DNA from: Bacillota bacterium | Lineage (GTDB): Bacteria; Bacillota; Sulfobacillia; Sulfobacillales; Sulfobacillaceae | Assembly (NCBI GenBank): GCA_021820675.1 | Contig: JAKADI010000023.1 | Location: 1 to 10,653 of the forward strand | DNA length: 10,653 nt | Direction of reading: 5' to 3' | Part shown: positions 1-6,864 of the stretch, one piece after another | Layout of the letters: every line of letters begins with the position of its first letter | How positions within the stretch are numbered: the first letter of the stretch is position 1 | Program-made: the position numbers and the translations under genes | Notes under the pieces: generated by a model | Database searches by the model: none | Told to the model about the DNA's origin: nothing | The model's input: only the letters and a program-made list of their open reading frames with translations

Positions 1-1044
1 GCGGCTATCGACAGAAATACCAAGCCGCTTCGCCAATCGGTGTGCATCTTCGGTACTAACGACGTCGGCCCACCGCACACCGACCTTTTCATCAAGGCGT
101 TCCACCAAATCTACCCGCGCAAAAGGCGGAGTAAAATCCAAACGTTGACCTTGGTATTCTAAAGTTGCGTGGCCCTTAATCTCTGTCACAAGAAAAGCTA
201 AGAGCGATTCTACCAATTCCATGATCCCTTGGTAATCCGTGTAGGCTTGATAGAGTTCAAGCATCGTAAACTCAGGATTGTGTTTAGTCGAGATTCCTTC
301 GTTTCGAAATACCCGTCCAATTTCGTATACGCGGTCCAGACCTCCGACAATCAGCCGTTTGAGATGTAATTCTAAAGCAATGCGCAAGTATAATGTCATG
401 TCCAAAGCGTTATGATGGGTAACAAAGGGCCGGGCTTCAGTTCCCCCGGCTATGGGCAACAACACCGGCGTCTCGACTTCAATGAAATCGCGTTCAGCTA
501 AAAATTGGCGAATATAGGTGATGGTTCGACTGCGTATATTCACCACCTCTCGAACCTCGGGGTTCACTAATAAATCCACATAGCGTTGACGGTATCTTAG
601 ATCGACATTGGTAAGGCCATGGCGCTTATCGGGAAGATCTAATAAACTTTTACTCAAAAATTGAAAAGACTGAACTTCAATCGTGACTTCGCCACGCCGG
701 GTTTTAAATATCGTGCTCCTTGCTCCGCCGATATCCCCGACTTCCAAAAATTCAGCTAACGCAAATACCGTGTCCCCCACAACATCCTCACGCAAGTGGC
801 ATTGTATCTTCCCTTGCTGGTCAACCACATCCAAGAACATGGCCCGTCCGTGTGTCCGGATCGCCTTGACCCGTCCCGCCAGGCGTACCATTTGGCCCTC
901 CCATTCCCCATAGTGATCGCGGATATCCTGGCTAAAGGCGGTGACATCAAAGAGAGTGGGTTCATACGGATCCACGCCCCGCGCCCTAAGCGCCTCTAAC
1001 TTGGTAATCCGGACAGCGCGGGGATCAAAACTGTCTTCTGCCAA
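1..1044 (-). CDS. lysS: Lysyl-tRNA synthetase, class II (3' part cut off by window edge)
   Basis: LysS charges tRNA-Lys with lysine using ATP in the cytoplasm. The visible 348 codons show the N-terminal OB-fold anticodon-binding domain (around residues 50-110, with VRLAGRVKAIRTHGRAMFLD), then the class II catalytic core: motif 1 region DLRYRQRYVDLL, and motif 2 YEIGRVFRNEGIS followed by HNPEFTMLELYQAY. This arrangement is typical of bacterial LysS of about 490-500 residues, so roughly the last 150 residues, including motif 3, lie outside the window. I chose the TTG start at 1044 because GGAGGT lies six bases upstream and the protein then begins (M)AEDSFDPRAVRITKLEAL, matching the usual N-terminal helix; no in-frame ATG is better placed. 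It starts 19 bases after the greA stop, so the two are probably co-transcribed. Identity is very secure; the start is an inference. Confidence 0.97.
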   Translation of the reverse strand, partial: MAEDSFDPRAVRITKLEALRARGVDPYEPTLFDVTAFSQDIRDHYGEWEGQMVRLAGRVKAIRTHGRAMFLDVVDQQGKIQCHLREDVVGDTVFALAEFLEVGDIGGARSTIFKTRRGEVTIEVQSFQFLSKSLLDLPDKRHGLTNVDLRYRQRYVDLLVNPEVREVVNIRSRTITYIRQFLAERDFIEVETPVLLPIAGGTEARPFVTHHNALDMTLYLRIALELHLKRLIVGGLDRVYEIGRVFRNEGISTKHNPEFTMLELYQAYTDYQGIMELVESLLAFLVTEIKGHATLEYQGQRLDFTPPFARVDLVERLDEKVGVRWADVVSTEDAHRLAKRLGISVDSR

Positions 1045-1050
1045 AATATA

Positions 1051-1056
1051 ACCTCC
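1051..1056 (-). promoter_or_regulatory. Ribosome binding site deciding the lysS TTG start
   Basis: GGAGGT on the minus strand, six bases before TTG at 1044. It sits in the short greA-lysS gap and is the best Shine-Dalgarno match there, so it supports the non-ATG start. Confidence 0.8.
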
Positions 1057-1063
1057 ACGGATC

Positions 1064-1537
1064 TTACGATATCTTCACAACCTGCATGCGAATTTTTCCG
1101 ACAGGTGCACTGACTTCCACAACTTGACCAACCTTTGCTCCCATCAAAGCCTTTCCTACAGGCGATTCATTGGAAATATGATTTTTGTTGGGATCAGCCT
1201 CGGCAGCGCCCACGACCGTGTACTCTTCCTCGAATTCTTCTCCCAAATCCTTAACTCTCACGATAGAGCCAATATGCACCGCCGTGGGGTCGACGTTATC
1301 GCTTGTTACCACCTTCGCTTGCCGGAGCATTTTCTCGATGGTCTGAATTCGTCCTTCTACAAAAGCCTGCTCATTTTTCGCGTCCTCATACTCGGAATTC
1401 TCGGAGATGTCTCCAAATTCTCGGGCAGTCTTGATGCGCTCCGAAATCTCATGCCGCCGTACCGTCTTTAAGTACTCCAATTCACTCTCTAATTTTTTAA
1501 GTCCTTCTTCAGATACTAGCAACTCTTTATCGCTCAA
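1064..1537 (-). CDS. greA: Transcription elongation factor GreA
   Basis: GreA binds the RNA polymerase secondary channel and stimulates cleavage of the 3' RNA end in backtracked complexes. The N-terminal antiparallel coiled coil is seen in EEGLKKLESELEYLKTV through EGRIQTIEKMLRQA, with the acidic tip signature FGDISENSEYEDAKNEQ, which corresponds to the conserved GDxxENxEY of the family. The C-terminal FKBP-like domain follows (IGSIVRVKDLG ... SNESPVGKALMGAKVGQVVEV). With the TTG start at 1537 the protein has 157 residues, the family's usual length; GTGGGGA lies six bases upstream. A GTG at 1561 would add eight residues but lacks a ribosome binding site, and a GTG at 1540 is too close to the GGGGA. 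The gene sits between the HTH gene and lysS and has its own promoter. Identity is firm; the exact start is less so. Confidence 0.96.
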   Translation of the reverse strand: MSDKELLVSEEGLKKLESELEYLKTVRRHEISERIKTAREFGDISENSEYEDAKNEQAFVEGRIQTIEKMLRQAKVVTSDNVDPTAVHIGSIVRVKDLGEEFEEEYTVVGAAEADPNKNHISNESPVGKALMGAKVGQVVEVSAPVGKIRMQVVKIS

Positions 1538-1618
1538 CACGATTCCCCACTTTCTTCTCACATAAGGGCTGGCTAATGAATCCTACGAAAAAATTTGGTA
1601 TCTATGCTATGTGGACCT

Positions 1619-1646
1619 ATTATATACATTTATCAGCCTAGCGCAA
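1619..1646 (-). promoter_or_regulatory. SigA-type promoter for greA-lysS
   Basis: Minus-strand TTGCGC (1641-1646) and TATAAT (1619-1624) are separated by 16 bases in the 96-bp or longer gap between the HTH gene and greA. The -10 is a perfect match to the consensus. Transcription would start near 1612, giving a leader of about 70-75 bases with no obvious riboswitch or strong hairpin. Predicted from sequence only. Confidence 0.7.
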
Positions 1647-1657
1647 CGGTCTTAATC

Positions 1658-2203
1658 CTATTTTTTCGTCTCGGGTGAATCAACTACCGCCGAAATGGTC
1701 TGTCTGAGTAACGGAAGATCTACGGTAACATCTGTACTCAACGGGGTTTCTCCTAAGACCAGCGGAATGACCGTTCGGCTGTCCAAAAGCGCAGTCATCA
1801 AGCGAACGCGGGCATTTGAGGCCAGTAAAATCACGATGTCGAATTGACGAAATTTATTGGCCAGATCCATGATTTCGTTTACCAATTCAATGCCATTCCG
1901 ACTCTGCGCATATTCCCATCGTTCCTGGTTGGTCATAACCCAACACAACTCGACGCCCAGATCCTGGCAGAGTTGCCGGACTTCGTCAGGATTCGCAATG
2001 GGAAACCCAATCACCGCAATTGAGCGGCCCTTACGCAACTCGCCCAATGTTTCCAGGCGAGACACAAAAGACCGATCAACGCCAAATTTCTTTGCCACAT
2101 CGTGTTGCGACAGACCTTGGGACCTGGCCAAAAGTATTTGTTCGGTGTAACTAGAGATCCGCGACAAGCTTATAACCTTGTCGCCTATTCGAATCAAATC
2201 CAC
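1658..2203 (-). CDS. Helix-turn-helix regulator with C-terminal alpha/beta domain, role unknown
   Basis: A 181-residue cytoplasmic protein. Residues about 18-52 form a helix-turn-helix (LLARSQGLSQHDVAKKFGVDRSFVSRLETLG), strongly resembling the DNA-recognition helices of XRE/sigma-like HTH domains. Residues about 60-170 look like an alpha/beta domain with alternating hydrophobic strands (SIAVIGFPI, VELCWVM, FDIVILLAS) and could bind a ligand; none can be named. I recall similar HTH proteins next to dusB and greA/lysS in Clostridia-like Firmicutes, and Bacillus has a small HTH gene (yazB) next to dusB. The GTG start at 2203 has GAGGAA about six bases upstream, within the end of dusB; the genes overlap by 10 bases, so translation is probably coupled. 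Function as a DNA-binding regulator is inferred from the HTH; its targets are not visible. Confidence 0.85.
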   Translation of the reverse strand: MDLIRIGDKVISLSRISSYTEQILLARSQGLSQHDVAKKFGVDRSFVSRLETLGELRKGRSIAVIGFPIANPDEVRQLCQDLGVELCWVMTNQERWEYAQSRNGIELVNEIMDLANKFRQFDIVILLASNARVRLMTALLDSRTVIPLVLGETPLSTDVTVDLPLLRQTISAVVDSPETKK

Positions 2204-3180
2204 GAAAGTTCCTCGTTTCGCGCATGGTTAAGCCACTCATGAATCAGGTTTTCGGCTTCGTCGCGCGTGTTTAGGGCGTAACACCGATTGCGGTAGGTAT
2301 TCGACCCAGGCGTTCCGCGGAGATACCACGTTAATTGCTTGCGCATCTCACGAATTGCCACCGTTTCTCCCTTTATTTCGACCATACGCCGCACATGATA
2401 CAACGCCATCTCCGCACGCTCTAAGGCGTCCGGAGGATCCAGATGACGGCCGGCGCGAACAAATTCCGTAATTCGCCTAAAAATCCACGGATCGCCAAAA
2501 GAGGCTCGTCCGATCATCACTCCGTCGGCTCCGGTTTGCTCTATCATACGAACAGCGTCTTCGGGGGTCCGAACATCTCCATTCCCAACAACAGGAATAT
2601 CGACCCGCTCTTTGACCTGACGAATAAAATCCCAGTTTGCCGGTCTGGTATATAAATCATCCCGGGTGCGCGCATGAATCGTGATAGCCCTTGCTCCGAC
2701 CCGTTCAAACGACTCAGCCAAAGACGGAGCGGTAATACTGTTATGATTCCACCCGGCACGAACTTTAACCGTCACGGGAATCTTAACAGCCGATACAACT
2801 TCACGAACCACACTGACAGCCCTGTCCGCATCATTTAATAAAGCGGACCCATCACCGTTTTTGACAACTTTCGGTACGGGACACCCCATATTGATGTCGA
2901 TTAGGTCACAACCTTGTCGCTCTGCCTGATAGGCCGCTTCGGCCATGACTTCCGGTGTCGATCCCGCTATTTGAATCCCTACCGGGTGCTCCCCGGGATC
3001 CATTTCCATCAGCCAAAAACTCTTGGCACTGTTGTGTAGCAACGCGTTGGCATTGACCATCTCAGTGATACACAATGTCGCACCTTGCCGGCGCGCAATA
3101 GACCTGTAGGCACGATTCGATACACCTGCCATCGGCGCGAGCATCACAGGAGGATCAATAATCATAGGCCCTATTTTCAT
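2194..3180 (-). CDS. dusB: tRNA-dihydrouridine synthase B
   Basis: A flavin enzyme that reduces uridines in the tRNA D-loop to dihydrouridine with NADPH. The 328-residue protein has the Dus TIM barrel with FMN-binding start PVMLAPMAGVSNRAYR (residues 11-26), EMVNANALL, the catalytic cysteine in DINMGCPVPKVVKNGDG (Cys100), VTVKVRAGW, IHARTRDDLYTRPANWDFI, VVGNGDV and the phosphate-binding IGRASFGDPWIF, followed by the C-terminal helical tRNA-binding domain. Length and motif order fit the Firmicutes DusB group. The ATG at 3180 follows a purine-rich GAGGGGTGA about six bases upstream. It is first in a cluster with the HTH gene, greA and lysS, and has an extended -10 promoter 34 bases upstream. 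Nothing looks broken. Confidence 0.96.
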   Translation of the reverse strand: MKIGPMIIDPPVMLAPMAGVSNRAYRSIARRQGATLCITEMVNANALLHNSAKSFWLMEMDPGEHPVGIQIAGSTPEVMAEAAYQAERQGCDLIDINMGCPVPKVVKNGDGSALLNDADRAVSVVREVVSAVKIPVTVKVRAGWNHNSITAPSLAESFERVGARAITIHARTRDDLYTRPANWDFIRQVKERVDIPVVGNGDVRTPEDAVRMIEQTGADGVMIGRASFGDPWIFRRITEFVRAGRHLDPPDALERAEMALYHVRRMVEIKGETVAIREMRKQLTWYLRGTPGSNTYRNRCYALNTRDEAENLIHEWLNHARNEELSWI

Positions 3181-3213
3181 CGCGCATCACCCCTCGTCAA
3201 AAATTGCCCAATT

Positions 3214-3222
3214 ATTATACCA
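3214..3222 (-). promoter_or_regulatory. Extended -10 promoter for dusB operon
   Basis: Minus-strand TGGTATAAT is a perfect extended -10 element (TGnTATAAT). No convincing -35 hexamer lies 16-18 bases upstream, which is usual for extended -10 promoters. Transcription would start near 3207, about 27 bases before the dusB ATG. Confidence 0.7.
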
Positions 3223-3381
3223 CAGGCCCATACCGACGAATGCGTAAATGTGCCCTTCAGTATCCTGTATTGATCACCGTAAACGTCAAGTAAGGCAATG
3301 ACGGGAACTAAGCAACCGTTGATGTCGCGCCTGCCATTACACCGAGAGGGCAGGCGTTTGGACGTTGTAGGCATTCCTCTT
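3223..3381. other. Intergenic region between unknown gene and dusB promoter
   Basis: About 160 bases with no gene I can support. It contains the stem-loop at 3328-3356 and, between about 3284 and 3327, short imperfect self-complementary stretches (for example CGG ... CCGTTG). I could not match it to a riboswitch, T-box or known small RNA. A 65-codon reading frame crosses it but runs through the dusB promoter and lacks a spaced ribosome binding site. Confidence 0.5.
3328..3356. repeat. GC-rich stem-loop after the unknown gene
   Basis: Perfect 8-bp inverted repeat CGCCTGCC / GGCAGGCG with a 13-base loop, 25 bases beyond the stop codon of the 446-residue gene. No run of U follows on the minus strand, so it is not a standard intrinsic terminator; it could still end or protect the mRNA 3' end, or be an operator. 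Confidence 0.55.
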
Positions 3382-4722
3382 CTATGGCAAAGTGTAGATA
3401 ACAGGCCCTTGGCTAAATCCAGGCCAGTCTAACCCGTGGGATAGACATTGTTCCAAGATTTCCTCGGCTAAGGTTTGAACGATGAGAAGATGGCTCGGAT
3501 CGGTTTTCAACCGGAGAACCCACCAATCAGCGCGCCGATTCCCCAAAGCTCCTTGCATCCATGCTTTAACCACCTCGGGATCGGCCCCTTCTAACCACAA
3601 CCATGCATCTCCCAGCGCCAACACATCGATAGTGTTCCTCCAATTTGCGCTCCATCTCACCATGGCATCCGGGATCGACTCGGGCAAGCATGCCATCAGG
3701 GAATACATAATACTTTCAAAAATCGGCGGTGCGGTTAAAAGAAAGCTTAATCGGTCCTGCATAAATTGCGAAGCCCACCATAGAAAGATCTGACTAAGAA
3801 AAATGGATATTTGGGCATTAGGCCCGTAAAAAATGACAGGTTGCGGACCAATGCGTACGAAGCTGGATCCATCCAGCATTGGGAGCAGACGATATTGCGA
3901 AGGCATGATTTTGGCGTGCGTTTCGCGGGGAAATATGTGCCACGGGAAATTGTCGGTTAATGCTGTGGTCGGCAAGATTGGCACAGGGCATTGCGAACGA
4001 ATTTGAGACGCTAATCTCCGACTATGCCACTCCCAGGCATCCACATGGGCACTGGTTGCCCACGGCACATCCATGGAACAGGCTTCTTGTTGCTGAATGA
4101 ACACCCCATAATCATCTAAGGACAAATGTAAAGACTCAATACTGTGTGAGAGGTTTCTGTCCGCTAAGGCCATTCCAGTCCACGTTTTGAGGTCTTCACA
4201 CTCGTCATGCAGTTGAGCCCGAACAAAGAAATCTCCGCCTAACTGGTCACGAGTGTTGCGAAGCCAGTTAGACGCCGATTTCAACGTTGATTCCCAGTCG
4301 ATTTCTTCTCCTTGAGAGTCCAAAAGCCATAAAGTGAATAATGATGCACGCAACGTTCGTACCGGAGCAAGCGGTGATTGCCACCCCCCTTGGGCGATAC
4401 GATTGGCCGCCAGACGCGCGAATCGTCCCCAATGTTTCACTTCGCTGTCTGAACATTTCACGGTTGATTGGGACAATACCAACCAATCGTGACGTTCTTT
4501 GGCAAAAGCCGTTTTTGACCATTCGGGCCACTTAAACGAGCCGATCGGTATTAAATCGTGCCATAATGCCGAAGACGGCGACCTTTCACTCAAGAGCTTA
4601 AGAAAGTCGCGTCTGATATTTTCTTTGTGGAGTATCAAACGGCTCGGCAACGCCTCGGCCGGTGATGCGTCTTTTTTCTTTCCCCCAGGGCGCATGTATG
4701 ACCTCATCTCCTCTTGGCTCAT
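3382..4722 (-). CDS. Hypothetical tryptophan-rich protein, 446 residues
   Basis: I do not recognise this family. The protein begins with a short basic, probably disordered segment (RPGGKKKDASP, residues 11-21), followed by what looks like a largely helical soluble protein. It has about 24 tryptophans (over 5 percent), often paired or near-paired (WEWH at 230, LWWAS at 314, AWLWLEG at 373, DWWVLRL at 399). A hydrophobic stretch at about 303-345 (SIFLSQIFLWWASQF, LSFLLTAPPIF) is interrupted by charged residues and is not a clear membrane span. No signal peptide, Walker motif, zinc site or catalytic signature is evident. The reading frame is long and intact. The first ATG (4722) has no good ribosome binding site; ATG at 4695 (residue 10) has GAGGT five bases upstream and may be the real start. 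It lies 97 bases after the acyl-CoA synthetase gene on the same strand, so co-transcription is possible. Function unknown. Confidence 0.75.
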   Translation of the reverse strand: MSQEEMRSYMRPGGKKKDASPAEALPSRLILHKENIRRDFLKLLSERSPSSALWHDLIPIGSFKWPEWSKTAFAKERHDWLVLSQSTVKCSDSEVKHWGRFARLAANRIAQGGWQSPLAPVRTLRASLFTLWLLDSQGEEIDWESTLKSASNWLRNTRDQLGGDFFVRAQLHDECEDLKTWTGMALADRNLSHSIESLHLSLDDYGVFIQQQEACSMDVPWATSAHVDAWEWHSRRLASQIRSQCPVPILPTTALTDNFPWHIFPRETHAKIMPSQYRLLPMLDGSSFVRIGPQPVIFYGPNAQISIFLSQIFLWWASQFMQDRLSFLLTAPPIFESIMYSLMACLPESIPDAMVRWSANWRNTIDVLALGDAWLWLEGADPEVVKAWMQGALGNRRADWWVLRLKTDPSHLLIVQTLAEEILEQCLSHGLDWPGFSQGPVIYTLP

Positions 4723-4819
4723 CTTATGTTAGAGGCAGGGGAGGCGATACCAGGGGCCAAGTCGTTTCCTGACCGCGGAGACTGACTTTGTAGTCTTTTC
4801 CTGATCAATTAGTCATGCG
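4723..4819. other. Gap between acyl-CoA synthetase and unknown gene
   Basis: A 97-base gap. A short AGACT/AGTCT stem (4779-4796 region) is followed by four T on the plus strand, the wrong direction for the flanking minus-strand genes. I see no convincing minus-strand terminator and no promoter, so read-through from the upstream operon is possible. Confidence 0.4.
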
Positions 4820-6805
4820 TCATACAGGCTTTCTCAGGCATGGAATCCCCGCTAACGCCTCAGGATTGTCCAATCCCGACACATCGCCGGCCGGCTCCCC
4901 CAAAGCTGCCGACCGAACGATGCGGCGCATAATCTTGCCGTTGCGGGTTTTGGGCAAGGCTGGGACCGCCACCAAATATGTCGGCCTGAGTGGCTTCCCG
5001 AGCGCTTCGGCTACGCGGTCCATTAAAGATGCGCTCCAATCCGACGAAGTTACGGTTTCCGGCACCACCACAACAAAGGCCGCTAACACCTCGCCTTTTA
5101 TGGGATCGGGAATTCCAACCACGGCGGCTTCCGCAATTGTGGCGTCAGCTAATAGTACCGCTTCCACCTCTGCGGGTCCTATGCGTTTACCGGCAATTTT
5201 CAAGGTATCATCCGTACGTCCAAGGACAAACCACGCTCCACAATCTGTGGCAACAGCCCAATCTCCATGGACCCACTGTCCAGACCACCGGCGCCAATAG
5301 GTCTCCAAGTAGCGGTCGGCATCATGCCAAAAACCCTGTGTCATTCCCGGCCAGGGCTGGCTTACCACGAGTTCTCCCACCGTATTTCTTACGGGTTTTC
5401 CCCAGTCGTCAACGACCTTTGCTGCCATTCCTGGCACAGGCCCGGAAAAGGCACACGGGTATAATGGTTCCAACAGTGTGCCGCCTAAAATCCCACCGCC
5501 AATTTCCGTTCCCCCACTATAATTCATGATGGGGCAGCGCGATTGCCCGACATGTCTAAAAAACCAGTACCAGCTGTCCGGATCCCAAGGTTCCCCCGTT
5601 GAACCTAACACCCTGAGGGACGATAAGGCCACTTCCGGTGTGCTCCCCGACTGGGCCATCAACCCGCGTATGAGGGTCGGAGCTAATCCTAGCACGCTCA
5701 CCCCATGTCTTTGTGCAAGTTCCCATACCCGCCTAGGTCCGGGGTAATCCGGCGCTCCATCATAAAGAACGACCGTGCTCTGACGTATTAATCCCCCGAT
5801 AATGGCCCAAGGGCCCATCATCCATCCGAGATCTGTCATCCACCACAACACATCTCCCGGGCCAACATCAAAGACGTGCCACAAATCTTGCGCCGCCTTC
5901 AGAGGGAATCCGCCATGCCCATGGACCGTTCCCTTCGGCTTGCCGGTGGTGCCTGACGTATAAAGGAGCAGGCATGGGCTATTCGGCAAGAGCCGTTCAA
6001 TGGGGATGGTTGCTCCCTCATGGTCGTCCATGAAGTCATTCCACCAGAAATCTCGCTGCGGAAACCAACCCTCCACTTGGCCGATATGATTCACCACCAA
6101 GACGTGGCTAGACCAAGGCATGTGATCCATCACGCGATCGATCACCGTTTTCATCAAAACACGTTTCCCACGGCGCATCACGCCGTCCGCCACGATGACG
6201 TACCGGACTTCTGCGTCGATAAGCCGTTGGCGTATCGCATCTTCCCCATACCCAGAAAACAAGGGAACGGCGATGGCCCCTAACAAGCCGAGCGCAACCA
6301 GGGCCACCGCCGCCTCCCCTATCATCGGTAACATAAGGCCGACGGTGTCGCCTCGCTTCACGTCCCACCGCTCGCGCAACGACCGGGCTAGTATGCGGGC
6401 TTGGCGCATCAGTTTCCCGTACGTCCAGGTGCTTACCTCCCCAGACTCCGTCTCCGCGACGATTGCCTCCACCTGGGCCATTGGCCCCCCTGCCTGCCGT
6501 TCGACCGCCGCAACCCAGTTTGTCGTCCCGCCGACAAACCACTGGGCCCATGGCTTCGTGCGAGAGACATCCAGAACCGTATGGTAGGGACGGAACCACG
6601 GCCATTGTAATCCTTGCTCTACGCGCTGCCAAAACCAGGCCGGATCCTTTTCCGCTTTTTCCCGTAAAGCTTGGACCGACGGCAATTCCAATTCTTGGAG
6701 AAATTGCCCTAAACGGGTTGTGTGATAAGCGTCTGCTGCCGGGGTCCACGCAGGCTCCCGATTAATCCATTGTTCCCAGGCCGCAGCGGGCCGGTGTTCA
6801 TTCAT
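4820..6805 (-). CDS. AMP-forming acyl-CoA synthetase, probable acetoacetyl-CoA synthetase
   Basis: Member of the acetyl-CoA synthetase-like branch of the adenylate-forming (ANL) enzymes: it adenylates a short carboxylic acid with ATP and transfers it to CoA. With the ATG at 6805 it has 661 residues, close to Acs and AacS (about 650). Visible motifs: N-terminal ACS domain, P-loop YTSGTTGKPKG (282-292), HGHGGFPLKAAQDLWHVFDV and DLGWMMGPW, VLGSTGEP, NYSGGTEIGG (428-437), hinge GRTDD (529-533), and the catalytic lysine in NGKIMRR (Lys624), the site acetylated in Acs. Where acetate-specific Acs has WWQTE, this protein has SGGTE, so the tryptophan closing the acyl pocket is missing, which suggests an acid larger than acetate. 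Next to a ketone carboxylase subunit, acetoacetate is the likely substrate; propionate or another short acid is possible. A GTG at 6826 would add seven residues but would lie upstream of the strong AAGGAGGT site. More GC-rich by eye than the dusB-lysS block. Confidence 0.9.
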   Translation of the reverse strand: MNEHRPAAAWEQWINREPAWTPAADAYHTTRLGQFLQELELPSVQALREKAEKDPAWFWQRVEQGLQWPWFRPYHTVLDVSRTKPWAQWFVGGTTNWVAAVERQAGGPMAQVEAIVAETESGEVSTWTYGKLMRQARILARSLRERWDVKRGDTVGLMLPMIGEAAVALVALGLLGAIAVPLFSGYGEDAIRQRLIDAEVRYVIVADGVMRRGKRVLMKTVIDRVMDHMPWSSHVLVVNHIGQVEGWFPQRDFWWNDFMDDHEGATIPIERLLPNSPCLLLYTSGTTGKPKGTVHGHGGFPLKAAQDLWHVFDVGPGDVLWWMTDLGWMMGPWAIIGGLIRQSTVVLYDGAPDYPGPRRVWELAQRHGVSVLGLAPTLIRGLMAQSGSTPEVALSSLRVLGSTGEPWDPDSWYWFFRHVGQSRCPIMNYSGGTEIGGGILGGTLLEPLYPCAFSGPVPGMAAKVVDDWGKPVRNTVGELVVSQPWPGMTQGFWHDADRYLETYWRRWSGQWVHGDWAVATDCGAWFVLGRTDDTLKIAGKRIGPAEVEAVLLADATIAEAAVVGIPDPIKGEVLAAFVVVVPETVTSSDWSASLMDRVAEALGKPLRPTYLVAVPALPKTRNGKIMRRIVRSAALGEPAGDVSGLDNPEALAGIPCLRKPV

Positions 6806-6812
6806 CTGGCCT

Positions 6813-6820
6813 ACCTCCTT
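6813..6820 (-). promoter_or_regulatory. Strong ribosome binding site of acyl-CoA synthetase
   Basis: AAGGAGGT, seven bases before ATG at 6805. It is a full Shine-Dalgarno match and lies inside the reading frame that an upstream GTG (6826) would open, so it sets the start at 6805. Confidence 0.85.
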
Positions 6821-6864
6821 AGCCACTGATTATCAAACGAAGTCAGACATATGGATTGCACGGA
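6821..6864. other. Short gap between rpoN and acyl-CoA synthetase
   Basis: No -24/-12 element and no terminator seen on the minus strand. A GATAAT lies here but has no -35 partner. Co-transcription of the synthetase with rpoN is the simplest reading. Confidence 0.45.

Noticed and set aside
3177..3374. A 65-codon minus-strand frame between the unknown gene and dusB
   Set aside because: It crosses the dusB promoter and start, its AGAGGA lies directly against the ATG, and the protein has no recognisable feature.
4779..4799. AGACT/AGTCT stem followed by TTTT as a terminator
   Set aside because: The stem is only 5 bp, and the T run is on the plus strand, where no gene is present.
4815..5529. Two plus-strand frames (161 and 179 codons) opposite the 3' part of the acyl-CoA synthetase gene
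   Set aside because: Low-complexity, Ser/Thr/Ala- or Pro/Arg-rich antisense translations of conserved enzyme sequence; no independent support.
6108..6749. A 213-codon minus-strand reading frame inside the acyl-CoA synthetase gene
   Set aside because: It is an overlapping frame of a clear enzyme gene, very rich in Arg and Gly as expected from a shifted GC-rich sequence, with no motif.
6826..6826. GTG at 6826 as start of the acyl-CoA synthetase
   Set aside because: The perfect Shine-Dalgarno AAGGAGGT lies inside this extension and is correctly spaced for ATG at 6805.
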